7,812 nucleotides of DNA from Candidatus Woesearchaeota archaeon (GTDB taxonomy: Archaea; Nanobdellota; Nanobdellia; Woesearchaeales; GW2011-AR4), in the NCBI GenBank assembly GCA_016185915.1, contig JACPMP010000124.1, positions 1 through 7,812 of the forward strand, in the 5' to 3' direction. The translations under genes were made by a program, and so were the position numbers. Below, piece after piece: positions 1 through 5,659 of this stretch (within the stretch, counting starts at the first letter, position 1; each line of letters begins with the position of its first letter). The notes beneath the pieces are model-generated. The model did not search any database and was not told where the DNA came from. It worked only from the letters and a program-made list of their open reading frames with translations.

Positions 1-206
1 GATAAAATTAAAGAAAATATTTTTTATTTTATTGTTTTATTATTGGAAGATATGAAGTTAATGATAAAAATGTTAATTTATGAGATAAAACTGGATTATT
101 GACGGATAGGGTTTCTATGGGGCTGCTATCTCGCAAAGAAAAAGAAGCTTTTTAAATTGTAGATTTATTTAATTAATCTAAAGGCATTGAACAAATTAAA
201 AATAAA
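1..206. other. leader region upstream of thiE, possible decayed coding remnant
   Basis: No intact gene is visible here. One frame is open from the window edge to a TGA at 100-102 (33 codons, rich in Ile, Leu and Lys), which could be the tail of an upstream gene. Another frame, 84-155, reads as a protein-like 23-residue tail (DKTGLLTDR then SMGLLSRKEKEAF) ending in TAA, but upstream it is blocked by a TGA at 81-83. The two frames may be parts of one broken gene, or both may be chance. TTTTTAAAT at 149-157 and TTTATTTAATTAA at 163-175 are possible TATA elements for thiE. I looked for a TPP riboswitch (the CUGAGA core) before thiE and saw none. Confidence 0.25.
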
Positions 207-845
207 ATGTCATTTAAAAAAGAAAGAGATTTTGGATTATATTTCATCACAGATAGGTGGTTAAGCAAAAAAGGCATCATTGAAGATGTTAAAGCAGCTG
301 TGAGAGGAGAGGTAAAAATTGTCCAATACAGGGAAAAGGACTCCTCAACAAAACAAATGATTAAAGAAGCTAAGGAAATAAAAAAAATATGCAAAAAAAA
401 TAATGTTTTATTTTTGATTGATGACAGAATTGATATAGCTCTTGCTGTCGATGCTGACGGAATACATCTCGGTCAAGAAGATATGCCCTATGGATATGCA
501 AGAAAATTGCTGGGAAAAAATAAAATTGTTGGATTAAGTGCCCATAGCATCAGTGGCGCATTGCAAAATCAAAAACTTGGAGCAGATTATACAAGCATTG
601 GACCTGTCTATTGCACGACAACAAAAAAAGATGCTAAAGCTCCTATTGGCTTAAAACCAATAAAACAATTGCAAAAAAAATTAAAAATTTCTTTAGTTGC
701 AATAGGAGGCATTAATGAGTCAAACATCGAAGATGTTCTGAAAACTGGTGCAAAAAACATAGCAATAATCTCTGGAATAGTTGCAAAAGGCGATATTGAA
801 GAAACAGTTAGAAGATTTATAAGAAAAATTAATTTATATAAATAG
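207..845 (+). CDS. thiE: thiamine-phosphate synthase ThiE
   Basis: ThiE is cytoplasmic and joins HMP pyrophosphate to the thiazole phosphate (HET-P or its carboxylated form) to make thiamine phosphate. The 212-residue length is normal for the single-domain TIM-barrel family. Visible motifs in order: LYFITDR (11-17), QYREK (40-44, the QxRxK pyrophosphate-binding strand), IDDR (71-74), DADGIHLGQEDM (82-93, with the Mg-binding Asp at 92), GLSAHS (109-114), GADYTSIGPVY (125-135) followed by TTTK (137-140), AIGGI (165-169) and a late phosphate-binding ISGI (188-191). From memory of the Bacillus enzyme, the usual Asn-Asp metal pair is Asp-Asp here (72-73), a mild substitution. The ATG at 207 places FITDR near the N-terminus as expected. 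No Shine-Dalgarno is evident. It stands alone, with no other thi gene in the window. Confidence 0.95.
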   Translation: MSFKKERDFGLYFITDRWLSKKGIIEDVKAAVRGEVKIVQYREKDSSTKQMIKEAKEIKKICKKNNVLFLIDDRIDIALAVDADGIHLGQEDMPYGYARKLLGKNKIVGLSAHSISGALQNQKLGADYTSIGPVYCTTTKKDAKAPIGLKPIKQLQKKLKISLVAIGGINESNIEDVLKTGAKNIAIISGIVAKGDIEETVRRFIRKINLYK

Positions 846-850
846 CAAAT

Positions 851-858
851 TTTAAATA
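851..858 (+). promoter_or_regulatory. archaeal TATA box for the HWHA membrane protein gene
   Basis: TTTAAATA is centred about 29 bases before the ATG at 884, so transcription would begin at or just before the start codon, giving a leaderless message. This placement, together with the lack of a Shine-Dalgarno, favours ATG 884 over the in-frame TTG at 878. It implies a new transcription unit separate from thiE. Confidence 0.55.
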
Positions 859-883
859 AATGGGGTTTTAAGCATATTTGTGT

Positions 884-1618
884 ATGAAAAAGAGGGTTAT
901 TTTTTTATTTTTGATTTTGTTAGTCATCCCTACTGTTTTTTCTCATGAAAATGAGCAGGAATTTGATTTAAATCACTCTGATATCTACCCACTTAGCCAA
1001 TTGACTGCTGTCGGCTATGGCTCTTTGGTTTTTGGCATTTTGATTTTGATAATTATATCATTTCATAGAAAAATGAATGAAAGAACTAAAAAAATAGTTT
1101 ACTTCTTAGTGGCTATTGTAACCTTGCTCGTAACTATCTACATTATTTTGACTACTCTGCACTTGAACATAATTTCAATAACAAAAGGACCTGTACATTG
1201 GCATGCGGACTTTGAAATCTGGGTTTGTAATAAGGAAATTAAGTTGGCTAAGCCAAAGGGCTTGTCGAATAAGCAAGGAGTTGATTTAATGCATGCACAT
1301 GACGATAGCAGAATACATATTGAAGGTGTTTTACTGGACAGGAAAGCAGCCAGTTTAGGAGCTTTCTTTTATGCAATTAGCGGTTCATTATCAGATGACA
1401 GATTAAAAGTTGTGACAGATGAAGGATTAGTATCCGTGCATGATGGTGATTTGTGCAATGAAAAACCAGCAAAGCTTTATGTTTTTGTTAACAGAAATTT
1501 AATTAATAATCCATCTGAATATATCATTTCCCCCTATGAAAAAGTGCCTCCAGGAGATAGAATAAAAATTGTGTTCACAGAAAAACCAATTGAGGAAATA
1601 AATTCAAACATAACCTAA
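884..1618 (+). CDS. membrane-anchored His-rich 'HWHADFEIW' family protein, function unknown
   Basis: This is a 244-residue protein read from ATG 884; a TTG six bases earlier is in frame but less likely given the TATA box at 851-858. Residues 1-20 look like a cleavable signal peptide (cut after VFS). Two membrane segments follow at about 41-60 and 71-100, with the basic loop HRKMNERTKK between them predicted to be inside. The C-terminal domain (about 103-244) should therefore face outward. It carries HWHADFEIW (105-113), MHAHDD (136-141), HIEG (145-148), a Gly/Asp-rich stretch with H186 and C191, and PPGDRIKIVF (222-231). The paired His motifs suggest a metal site, and C115 and C191 could form a disulfide. 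I recall similar unnamed proteins in uncultured archaea but know no assigned function. Only one base separates it from the CcdA gene, so joint expression is very likely and a thiol or metal role is plausible inference. Confidence 0.8.
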   Translation: MKKRVIFLFLILLVIPTVFSHENEQEFDLNHSDIYPLSQLTAVGYGSLVFGILILIIISFHRKMNERTKKIVYFLVAIVTLLVTIYIILTTLHLNIISITKGPVHWHADFEIWVCNKEIKLAKPKGLSNKQGVDLMHAHDDSRIHIEGVLLDRKAASLGAFFYAISGSLSDDRLKVVTDEGLVSVHDGDLCNEKPAKLYVFVNRNLINNPSEYIISPYEKVPPGDRIKIVFTEKPIEEINSNIT

Positions 1619-1619
1619 A

Positions 1620-2327
1620 ATGGCAGTCGGAGCATATCTTCCAACTTTAGGGACAGTAATCACAACAGCATTAATTGATTCTATTAATCCATGTGCTATA
1701 GGTGTTTTAATACTTCTCGTTTCAATAATGATAGCTTTCAAGACAAAAAAAGAAATGTTGTTTTATGGTCTTATATACGTCCTTGCAGTTTTCGTAACTT
1801 ACGTATTAGCTGGCTTTGGAATTCTGTATTTCTTAAGCTCGATTCCTCTATATATCAGCGAATACATATCTATCGCAGTAGGTTCATTGATTATTATTGC
1901 TGGGTTGATTGAGATAAAGGATTTCTTTTGGTATGGGCAGGGAATAACATTAGCAATTCCGCAAGAAAGGGCAAAGCAGATTCATGATATGACAAAAAAG
2001 ATTACATTACCGGGTGTAATATTTTTAGGCATTTTCGTTGCAGGAGTTGAATTACCTTGCACAGGTGCTCCTTATTTGGCAATTCTGCTTTTGTTATCAC
2101 AAAATTTTAATTTTGCAGCATTTCTAATGCTTATTTTATACAATATAATATTTATACTGCCATTAATTGTTATTTTATTGATGGTTTACTTCGGCTTTAA
2201 GATACAAAGCATAAAAAGATGGAAACAAAACAACAGAACTTATATGAGGCTTGCAACTGGCATAATTTTGATATTTTTAGGATGGTTATTAATTTTAATC
2301 GCAAATGGGACAATAACATTAAATTAA
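1620..2327 (+). CDS. ccdA: CcdA/DsbD-type transmembrane thiol-disulfide transporter
   Basis: This is a polytopic membrane protein of 235 residues with about six helices, the size of free-standing CcdA. Proteins of this family carry electrons from cytoplasmic thioredoxin across the membrane through a cysteine pair, to reduce extracytoplasmic thiols used in cytochrome c maturation, copper delivery or disulfide repair. The two reactive cysteines are in their typical settings: SINPCAIG (Cys25, first helix) and ELPCTGAPY (Cys147, fourth helix region). These are the pseudo-symmetric halves of the fold. The loop at about 100-130 is polar and precedes the second half. The start lies one base after the previous stop with no clear Shine-Dalgarno, so translational coupling is likely. 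The likely client is the preceding outward-facing protein or the downstream cysteine-bearing secreted proteins; this is inference. A cytochrome c role is not supported, since no CxxCH protein is seen. Confidence 0.9.
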   Translation: MAVGAYLPTLGTVITTALIDSINPCAIGVLILLVSIMIAFKTKKEMLFYGLIYVLAVFVTYVLAGFGILYFLSSIPLYISEYISIAVGSLIIIAGLIEIKDFFWYGQGITLAIPQERAKQIHDMTKKITLPGVIFLGIFVAGVELPCTGAPYLAILLLLSQNFNFAAFLMLILYNIIFILPLIVILLMVYFGFKIQSIKRWKQNNRTYMRLATGIILIFLGWLLILIANGTITLN

Positions 2328-2343
2328 AAATTAATTAATTAAA

Positions 2344-2682
2344 ATGAAGTCAAACATGAAAGATAAAAAATCTAAGAAAAAGAAAGTAATAAGAAGCTCA
2401 AGAGAAAAAACAATTTTGCATATTGTAAAGAGGAAAGGCCATACTGAGCTTTATGATGAAAGAAAAGTATATGGTTCATGCTATTTTGCATGTAAAAGTG
2501 CCCATTTAAGTGAGCAAGAGGCAGAAGAAATATGCAATAAAGTGTGCAAGTTGGTAACAAAATGGGTAAATAAGCAAAAAGCTGTTTCATCAAATGGCAT
2601 TTTTAGCGTTTTAATACAAGAATTAAAAAAGCATAACGAAGATGCAGCATTTTTGTATGAAACTCATAGGGATATTTCGTAA
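2344..2682 (+). CDS. stand-alone ATP-cone domain protein
   Basis: This is a 112-residue protein: a Lys/Arg-rich N-terminus (1-22) followed by one ATP-cone domain (about 24-110). Hallmarks are IVKRKGHTELYDERKVYGS (27-45, matching the VxKRdGxxExfDxxKvxxS nucleotide-binding start), a helical middle, and a close at AAFLYETHRDIS (101-112). ATP-cones bind ATP or dATP and act as regulatory lids on ribonucleotide reductases and on the NrdR repressor. Here there is neither a zinc-ribbon (as in NrdR) nor a reductase domain, so it is a free regulator or nucleotide sensor of unknown target. Four cysteines occur as two C-x3-C pairs (46/50 and 64/68). It begins 16 bases after the CcdA gene, suggesting the same operon. 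A second in-frame ATG at 2356 is an alternative start. Confidence 0.88.
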   Translation: MKSNMKDKKSKKKKVIRSSREKTILHIVKRKGHTELYDERKVYGSCYFACKSAHLSEQEAEEICNKVCKLVTKWVNKQKAVSSNGIFSVLIQELKKHNEDAAFLYETHRDIS

Positions 2683-2744
2683 AGCAACAAATTGTAAAAT
2701 GAGTGCAGGAATAATTTAATTATTGTTGAATAAAATTAATGGCA

Positions 2745-2756
2745 AAAAGTTTAATG
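2745..2756 (+). promoter_or_regulatory. probable BRE/TATA element (AAAGTTTAAT type)
   Basis: AAAAGTTTAATG resembles an archaeal BRE plus TATA. Its centre lies about 50 bases before the ATG at 2802, which would leave a leader of about 25 bases containing the Shine-Dalgarno at 2789-2796. The same AAAGTTTAAT string recurs in both copies of the 94-bp repeat (3693 and 6795). The second copy has nearly the same distance to a gene that also has a Shine-Dalgarno. Confidence 0.35.
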
Positions 2757-2788
2757 TGCCGTATAATATAAAAAATAAAAACCAATTG

Positions 2789-2796
2789 AAAGGTGA
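2789..2796 (+). promoter_or_regulatory. Shine-Dalgarno site of the 33-residue CxxC peptide gene
   Basis: AAAGGTGA sits five bases before the ATG at 2802. It is one of the few good Shine-Dalgarno sites in the window and is the main evidence that the very short reading frame after it is translated. Confidence 0.6.
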
Positions 2797-2801
2797 CTGA
2801 A

Positions 2802-2903
2802 ATGACAAAAGCAAAGAAATCAAGGAAAACAAGCGCAAAAAGTAAAAAAAGCCCAATAAAAAAGGTAACCAAAGGCAAAGGAAAGGTTTGTGAGTTCTGC
2901 TAA
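2802..2903 (+). CDS. small Lys-rich peptide with C-terminal CxxC, coupled to the VIT1 gene
   Basis: The frame encodes 33 residues starting MTKAKKSRKTSAKSKKSP and ending GKGKVCEFC. It is strongly basic (13 Lys, 1 Arg) with two cysteines in the last four residues (C30 and C33, a CxxC). Support for a real gene is a Shine-Dalgarno at 2789-2796, a plausible promoter further upstream, and a stop codon (TAA, 2901-2903) whose last base is the first base of the VIT1 start, a classic coupled junction. I know no family for it. It could be a metal- or RNA-binding peptide, or a translated leader that controls VIT1 expression. The coding call is fairly firm from the signals; the role is open. Confidence 0.6.
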   Translation: MTKAKKSRKTSAKSKKSPIKKVTKGKGKVCEFC

Positions 2904-3619
2904 TGAGAAAGGCCCTTGAAAAACATCAAGTTGAAAGGCACCAAGGAATAAGCCGCTCAAGTATAAGGGATATTATCCTTGGTTTTCAAGACGGCATTGT
3001 TAATACTCTTGGTTTAGTTTTGGGCGTAGCAAGTGCAGTTCAAAGCACTAAGATTGTTTTGATTTCAGGATTGGTAACTACATTTGCAGAGTCAATTTCA
3101 ATGGCTGCTGTGGCATACACAAGCACTAAGGCTGCGCATGAATTCTATGAAAGCCAGCTTGAAAGAGAGAAAAAAGAAATAAAAGAAATTCCGCATATGG
3201 AGGTGCAGGAGATAATTGATATTTATTACAAAAAAGGATTCAGGGGCAAGCAGCTTGAAGGCATTGTAAAAAAGATAACTTCAAATAAAAAATTATGGCT
3301 TGAAACCATGATGGCTGAAGAATTAAAAATGTTTCCTGAGGATTATGAAAAGCCATTAAAAAGTGCAATGGTTGTTGGCATGTCGGCAGTTTTTGGCTCA
3401 CTCGTACCAGTGCTTCCTTTCTTTATACTACCTGTTAAATTAGGCATGGTTTTTGCATTGGCTTTGTCGGTATTGATGCTTTTCTTTGTTGGTGCTGTAA
3501 AAGCAAGAGTAACAATTGGCGATTGGAAAAAGAGCGGGTTTGAGATGGCTATTGTTGGTACGGTTGCAGCTTTGGCAGGATATTTGATAGGTTCATTGCT
3601 TGGTGTGATTTATGCTTAA
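2903..3619 (+). CDS. VIT1/CCC1-family Fe2+/Mn2+ transporter
   Basis: This is a 238-residue membrane protein of the vacuolar iron transporter family, which exports Fe2+ or Mn2+ from the cytosol, usually in exchange for protons. Helix 1 has FQDGIVNTLGLVLGVA (28-43), with D30 in the position of the translocation-path Asp. Helix 2 has GLVTTFAESISMAAVAYTS (56-74), with E63 and M67. A cytosolic metal-binding insert of about 78-152 is rich in acidic residues (E80, E83, E88, E91, E94) and ends in LETMMAEE (133-140). It resembles the Glu/Met cluster of the characterised plant protein, from memory. Three more helices follow (about 153-176, 180-200, 213-236). The start overlaps the stop of the preceding CxxC peptide by one base and lacks its own Shine-Dalgarno, so translation is probably coupled. 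A hairpin with a T tract downstream (3658-3682) probably ends the transcript. Confidence 0.92.
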   Translation: MRKALEKHQVERHQGISRSSIRDIILGFQDGIVNTLGLVLGVASAVQSTKIVLISGLVTTFAESISMAAVAYTSTKAAHEFYESQLEREKKEIKEIPHMEVQEIIDIYYKKGFRGKQLEGIVKKITSNKKLWLETMMAEELKMFPEDYEKPLKSAMVVGMSAVFGSLVPVLPFFILPVKLGMVFALALSVLMLFFVGAVKARVTIGDWKKSGFEMAIVGTVAALAGYLIGSLLGVIYA

Positions 3620-3637
3620 CTAAAAATAAAAAACCCC

Positions 3638-3731
3638 AAATAATTCTCTGTGAACGGAAAGCGGCATTTTTAAGCCGTTTTTCGAAATAATAAAGTTTAA
3701 TAAACCCAAAGTTTTCATGCTAAATTATATA
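3638..3731 (+). repeat. 94-bp intergenic direct repeat, copy A
   Basis: This copy matches 6740-6833 in the same orientation with six mismatches (3644, 3645, 3650, 3657, 3661, 3663). The last 68 bases (3664-3731) are identical. It contains, in order, a hairpin with a T tract, an AAAGTTTAATA box at 3693-3703, and a TAAATTATATA end. Homology stops abruptly at 3732. It lies between the VIT1 gene and a 30-codon frame, so it may combine a terminator for the former with a promoter for the latter. Confidence 0.9.
3658..3682 (+). terminator. hairpin plus T tract after the VIT1 gene
   Basis: AAAGCGGC (3658-3665) pairs with GCCGTTTT (3674-3681), forming an eight-pair stem with one G-T wobble and an eight-base loop. 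The T run 3678-3682 follows the GC-rich part. It resembles an intrinsic terminator 39 bases after the VIT1 stop. In the other repeat copy the matching stem is broken by mismatches, so the structure is not conserved between copies. Confidence 0.45.
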
Positions 3732-3753
3732 GGATAAACTAAAATTTAATTTT

Positions 3754-3846
3754 ATGGAGAAAAATTTAACAATCTGGGGCGTAAATCGATTTATCAAAAG
3801 ACTTTTACAAAATTTAGATAGATTTAAAAGGAATGCATACGAATAG
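3754..3846 (+). CDS. possible 30-residue small protein, unrecognised
   Basis: The ATG frame encodes MEKNLTIWGVNRFIKRLL followed by QNLDRFKRNAYE and a TAG. The peptide is basic and could form an amphipathic helix at about residues 8-26. The TTATATA at the end of repeat copy A (3725-3731) is centred about 26 bases before the ATG, the spacing expected for a leaderless start. No Shine-Dalgarno is present. It ends 11 bases before the next gene. It could equally be the untranslated leader of that gene. No family is recognised. Confidence 0.3.
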   Translation: MEKNLTIWGVNRFIKRLLQNLDRFKRNAYE

Positions 3847-3857
3847 GAATCATTGCT

Positions 3858-4469
3858 ATGACTAAAAATTATTTCATAAATACTCTACTTGCATTTGTGC
3901 ATGGTTTAGGATTGGCTATAATTATTATGGGTTTTCTGTACCTATTCGTAGCTGACGAAGTGATGGAAGGTATTGGTTACTGGCTTTTGATGGTTCCTGG
4001 GTTCATTATTGGTTTTCTTTTTTATTTAATTCCTAAGGAAAAAATTTGGAAGTATACATTATTCTTGGTTTTAATTCCAGTTGGATTATTAATAATACTT
4101 GTACCCGGCTATGGTATATATTTTGCAGGGTTTTGGTTGGCTGTAGGTTTTCCTATGGCAATTTTAGGTTGGCTATTCACAAAGATTCAATCCAAAACAA
4201 AAAGCAATGTACTAAAGGCTGTTTTACTGGTTATAGGATGTTTACTTTTTATCGCTTCTGTACATGATTATACTTTAAAAGAAAAAATTCCGAATGGGTA
4301 CTCCCTGGTAAGGAAATTAAAACAAGAAAAACTACCGCTCGGTGAAATAATTAATCAGGTATCAGTACAGCAATTGCGATGTAAAGAATACTTTCATTTT
4401 TATCTCCAAAATAAGTGTTTTTATTTATTAGAAGATGCCATAATTAGAATTAAGAAAGGAGAACTTTGA
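3858..4469 (+). CDS. unrecognised multi-pass membrane protein
   Basis: This is a 203-residue protein with about five hydrophobic segments at roughly 8-31, 38-58, 64-83, 87-108 and 118-135. The connecting loop at 108-117 and the end of the second segment (PKEKIWK) are basic. The last 65 residues (136-203) form a polar, Lys-rich tail with C175 and C187 and no membrane segment. There is no signal peptide and no motif I recognise; the small size and compact helices are compatible with many archaeal orphan membrane proteins. A weak AGGA lies 9-12 bases before the ATG (3846-3849). It is the first full-size gene inside the repeat-bounded segment and is convergent with the minus-strand membrane protein. 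Confidence 0.75.
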   Translation: MTKNYFINTLLAFVHGLGLAIIIMGFLYLFVADEVMEGIGYWLLMVPGFIIGFLFYLIPKEKIWKYTLFLVLIPVGLLIILVPGYGIYFAGFWLAVGFPMAILGWLFTKIQSKTKSNVLKAVLLVIGCLLFIASVHDYTLKEKIPNGYSLVRKLKQEKLPLGEIINQVSVQQLRCKEYFHFYLQNKCFYLLEDAIIRIKKGEL

Positions 4470-4487
4470 ACTTTTGATATTTTTTAT

Positions 4488-4529
4488 CCTAAAACACTAT
4501 TGCTTCAAAATTCTCACTGGAGTTTTAGG
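4488..4529. terminator. inverted repeat between convergent genes, possible bidirectional terminator
   Basis: CCTAAAAC (4488-4495) and GTTTTAGG (4522-4529) are perfect reverse complements. Three further pairs, one of them a wobble, lie inside after one mismatch. The structure sits in the 100-base gap between two genes that run toward each other. T runs lie just outside (4481-4485) rather than after the stem on the plus strand, so the terminator role is a guess from position. Confidence 0.35.
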
Positions 4530-4569
4530 TTATTAGACTAGATCTGATATTCATTGAATGATGTATTTT

Positions 4570-5247
4570 TTACTCGAATGTTGCTACCATAAAAAGTACT
4601 AGCGAAAATAACCCTAGACTTATGTAAATCTGCATAATATAACGAAAAATTGAACCACTTCCAGCATAGAAATATGAATGGGTATCCAAAAAGATTACAT
4701 TAAAAGCTTGGATTGCTGTAAAAATAAGCAATAGATACATTAAAAATATACTAGCTTTAAGAAGGCTAACAGCAAATTTTGATGATAAAGAATTGGTTTG
4801 TTCTTTCTCCGATAACTTTTTGAGCAAAGTGCTCGGTACTTTAAACAATATAAATGACATAAGCCAAAGGAATAATACAGAAAGAATAATCTCTTGGAAC
4901 ATACCCCTCCCATAGTTGCTAGAAGTTCTTAATTTATAACCAACGGATGCTATAGTGTATATTATTCCATTCCAAAGAAAGTATCTTCTATATTTAAGAG
5001 AATAATTTAGAAGATTTGGGGGTGAAGTTATTTTGCTTCTTATTTTTTGAATTAAAGAAATGATTGCCTTTCTTGATTTTACTAATGTTATAATTACTGC
5101 TACTACAAGCAGTGAAGAGGAGATTAAAATAATTGTCTCCCAATTAAAACCTATTAGTGGACGAACATAATCTCTACCTGGTGGAGTAGCTATCACAGAG
5201 AATGTAAAAAGCAGAAATGAGAGAATAAACAAAACATGCAGTTTCAT
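4570..5247 (-). CDS. unrecognised membrane protein with N-terminal signal peptide
   Basis: This is a 225-residue protein. Residues 1-20 look like a signal peptide (hydrophobic LFILSFLLFTFSVIA, cut before TPPG). Hydrophobic segments follow at about 36-57, 90-104, 116-137, 158-182 and 203-222. A basic stretch at 58-72 (KSRK to SKI) after the first segment should lie inside. No catalytic motif or known family is seen. The start is well defined: AAGGAG (complement of 5254-5259) lies six bases upstream, and a TATA-like TTATAAAT (complement of 5288-5295) lies about 44 bases upstream, giving a short leader that contains the ribosome site. It is the only minus-strand gene here, divergent from the 5348 gene and convergent with the 203-residue membrane protein. 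Confidence 0.75.
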   Translation of the reverse strand: MKLHVLFILSFLLFTFSVIATPPGRDYVRPLIGFNWETIILISSSLLVVAVIITLVKSRKAIISLIQKIRSKITSPPNLLNYSLKYRRYFLWNGIIYTIASVGYKLRTSSNYGRGMFQEIILSVLFLWLMSFILFKVPSTLLKKLSEKEQTNSLSSKFAVSLLKASIFLMYLLLIFTAIQAFNVIFLDTHSYFYAGSGSIFRYIMQIYISLGLFSLVLFMVATFE

Positions 5248-5253
5248 AAGAGT

Positions 5254-5259
5254 CTCCTT
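5254..5259 (-). promoter_or_regulatory. Shine-Dalgarno site of the minus-strand membrane protein
   Basis: AAGGAG on the minus strand, six bases before the ATG at 5247. It fixes this start and shows that Shine-Dalgarno-led and leaderless genes coexist in this genome. Confidence 0.7.
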
Positions 5260-5287
5260 GAAATTAATTCCTGTAATTTAAATCAAA

Positions 5288-5295
5288 ATTTATAA
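5288..5295 (-). promoter_or_regulatory. TATA-like box for the minus-strand membrane protein
   Basis: TTATAAAT on the minus strand would start transcription near 5264, leaving a leader of about 17 bases that still holds the AAGGAG site. It is back to back with the plus-strand box at 5315-5324, so this 100-base gap is a divergent promoter region. Confidence 0.45.
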
Positions 5296-5314
5296 TAATT
5301 TCGTTTTCCGATAA

Positions 5315-5324
5315 TTTTATATAG
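5315..5324 (+). promoter_or_regulatory. TATA box for the 5348 reading frame
   Basis: TTTTATATAG, with TTTATATA at 5316-5323, is centred 28 bases before the ATG at 5348. This is the exact spacing for a leaderless start and points to 5348 as the original start of the gene that continues to 5647. Confidence 0.5.
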
Positions 5325-5347
5325 AAAATCACATTTTTCATAGATTG

Positions 5348-5647
5348 ATGATGTATAAGCCACTATCAATTCAAGAAGCTATTCGTGCACTTGGAACTAA
5401 TAACAGAGGAATATCTTAATTAGTTATTGGTGAGGATAGATCTACCATAATGGACCTTCATCGTTCACCGGGTTCGGACACGCTTATAGTCCAAGAAAGA
5501 ATCGAAAAACCTCTACCTAGGATAGATTGGGGTGATAAGTCTTTAGGAGGTGTGCCAACAGTTGAATGGAGATTTACGAGGTACACTTATTTGGGTAAGA
5601 GGGGAGATGGCAGTTTAGATATCAGAGAAGAAGTATCTTATAAATAA
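5348..5647 (+). pseudogene. about 99-codon gene apparently interrupted by an in-frame TAA at 5417
   Basis: ATG 5348 opens a frame reading MMYKPLSIQEAIRALGTNN and RGIS, then TAA at 5417-5419. The same frame then continues without further stops through LVIGEDRSTIMDLHR to the TAA at 5645-5647. The pieces read as one small protein of about 99 codons, and a single C-to-T change (CAA to TAA) would explain the stop. A TATA box at 5315-5324 fits a leaderless start at 5348. TAA is plainly a normal stop in neighbouring genes, so recoding is unlikely. Alternatives are a 23-codon upstream peptide before a shorter gene, or a sequencing error. I recognise no family. Confidence 0.45.
5450..5647 (+). CDS. 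65-residue small protein, or the surviving 3' part of a broken gene
   Basis: This is the intact part of the frame, from ATG 5450. It is polar, with SPGSDTLIVQERIEKPLPR (6-24), a central VEWRFTRYTYLG (41-52) and KRGDGSLDIREEVSYK at the end. It has no membrane segment, signal peptide or cysteine, so it is probably cytoplasmic. The only ribosome-site candidate is GGTGAGG at 5429-5435, about 14 bases before this ATG, which is further than usual. That fits better with the longer frame from 5348. It ends 12 bases before the lipoprotein gene, suggesting co-transcription. Confidence 0.5.
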   Translation: MDLHRSPGSDTLIVQERIEKPLPRIDWGDKSLGGVPTVEWRFTRYTYLGKRGDGSLDIREEVSYK

Positions 5648-5659
5648 AAGGCAAGAATA

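Noticed and set aside
110..206. TPP riboswitch before thiE
   Set aside because: A GGGGCTGC string is present at 119-126, but the conserved CTGAGA core and the paired helices are not seen.
173..394. Open frame of 73 codons on the minus strand opposite the start of thiE
   Set aside because: It lies antisense to strongly conserved ThiE motifs and has no ribosome site or promoter. Its hydrophobic look is the mirror of Lys-rich codons.
878..883. TTG start two codons upstream for the HWHA protein
   Set aside because: It adds Met-Cys before a normal signal peptide, and the TATA box position and codon type favour ATG 884.
1691..1912. Plus-strand 73-codon frame inside the CcdA gene
   Set aside because: It is out of frame with the clear CcdA motifs, has no family features, and its composition is typical of a shifted reading.
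2372..2593. Minus-strand 73-codon frame opposite the ATP-cone gene
   Set aside because: The plus-strand frame has unmistakable ATP-cone motifs. The antisense frame has no start signals.
2739..2771. Ten-codon frame (MAKSLMCRII) upstream of the CxxC peptide
   Set aside because: It is too short, lacks a ribosome site, and overlaps the likely promoter region.
4046..4267. Plus-strand 73-codon frame inside the 203-residue membrane protein gene
   Set aside because: It is a shifted reading of hydrophobic codons, with no start signal.
5348..5647. Recoding of TAA at 5417 as a sense codon
   Set aside because: TAA ends most neighbouring genes. Pyrrolysine uses TAG and selenocysteine uses TGA, so known recoding does not apply.
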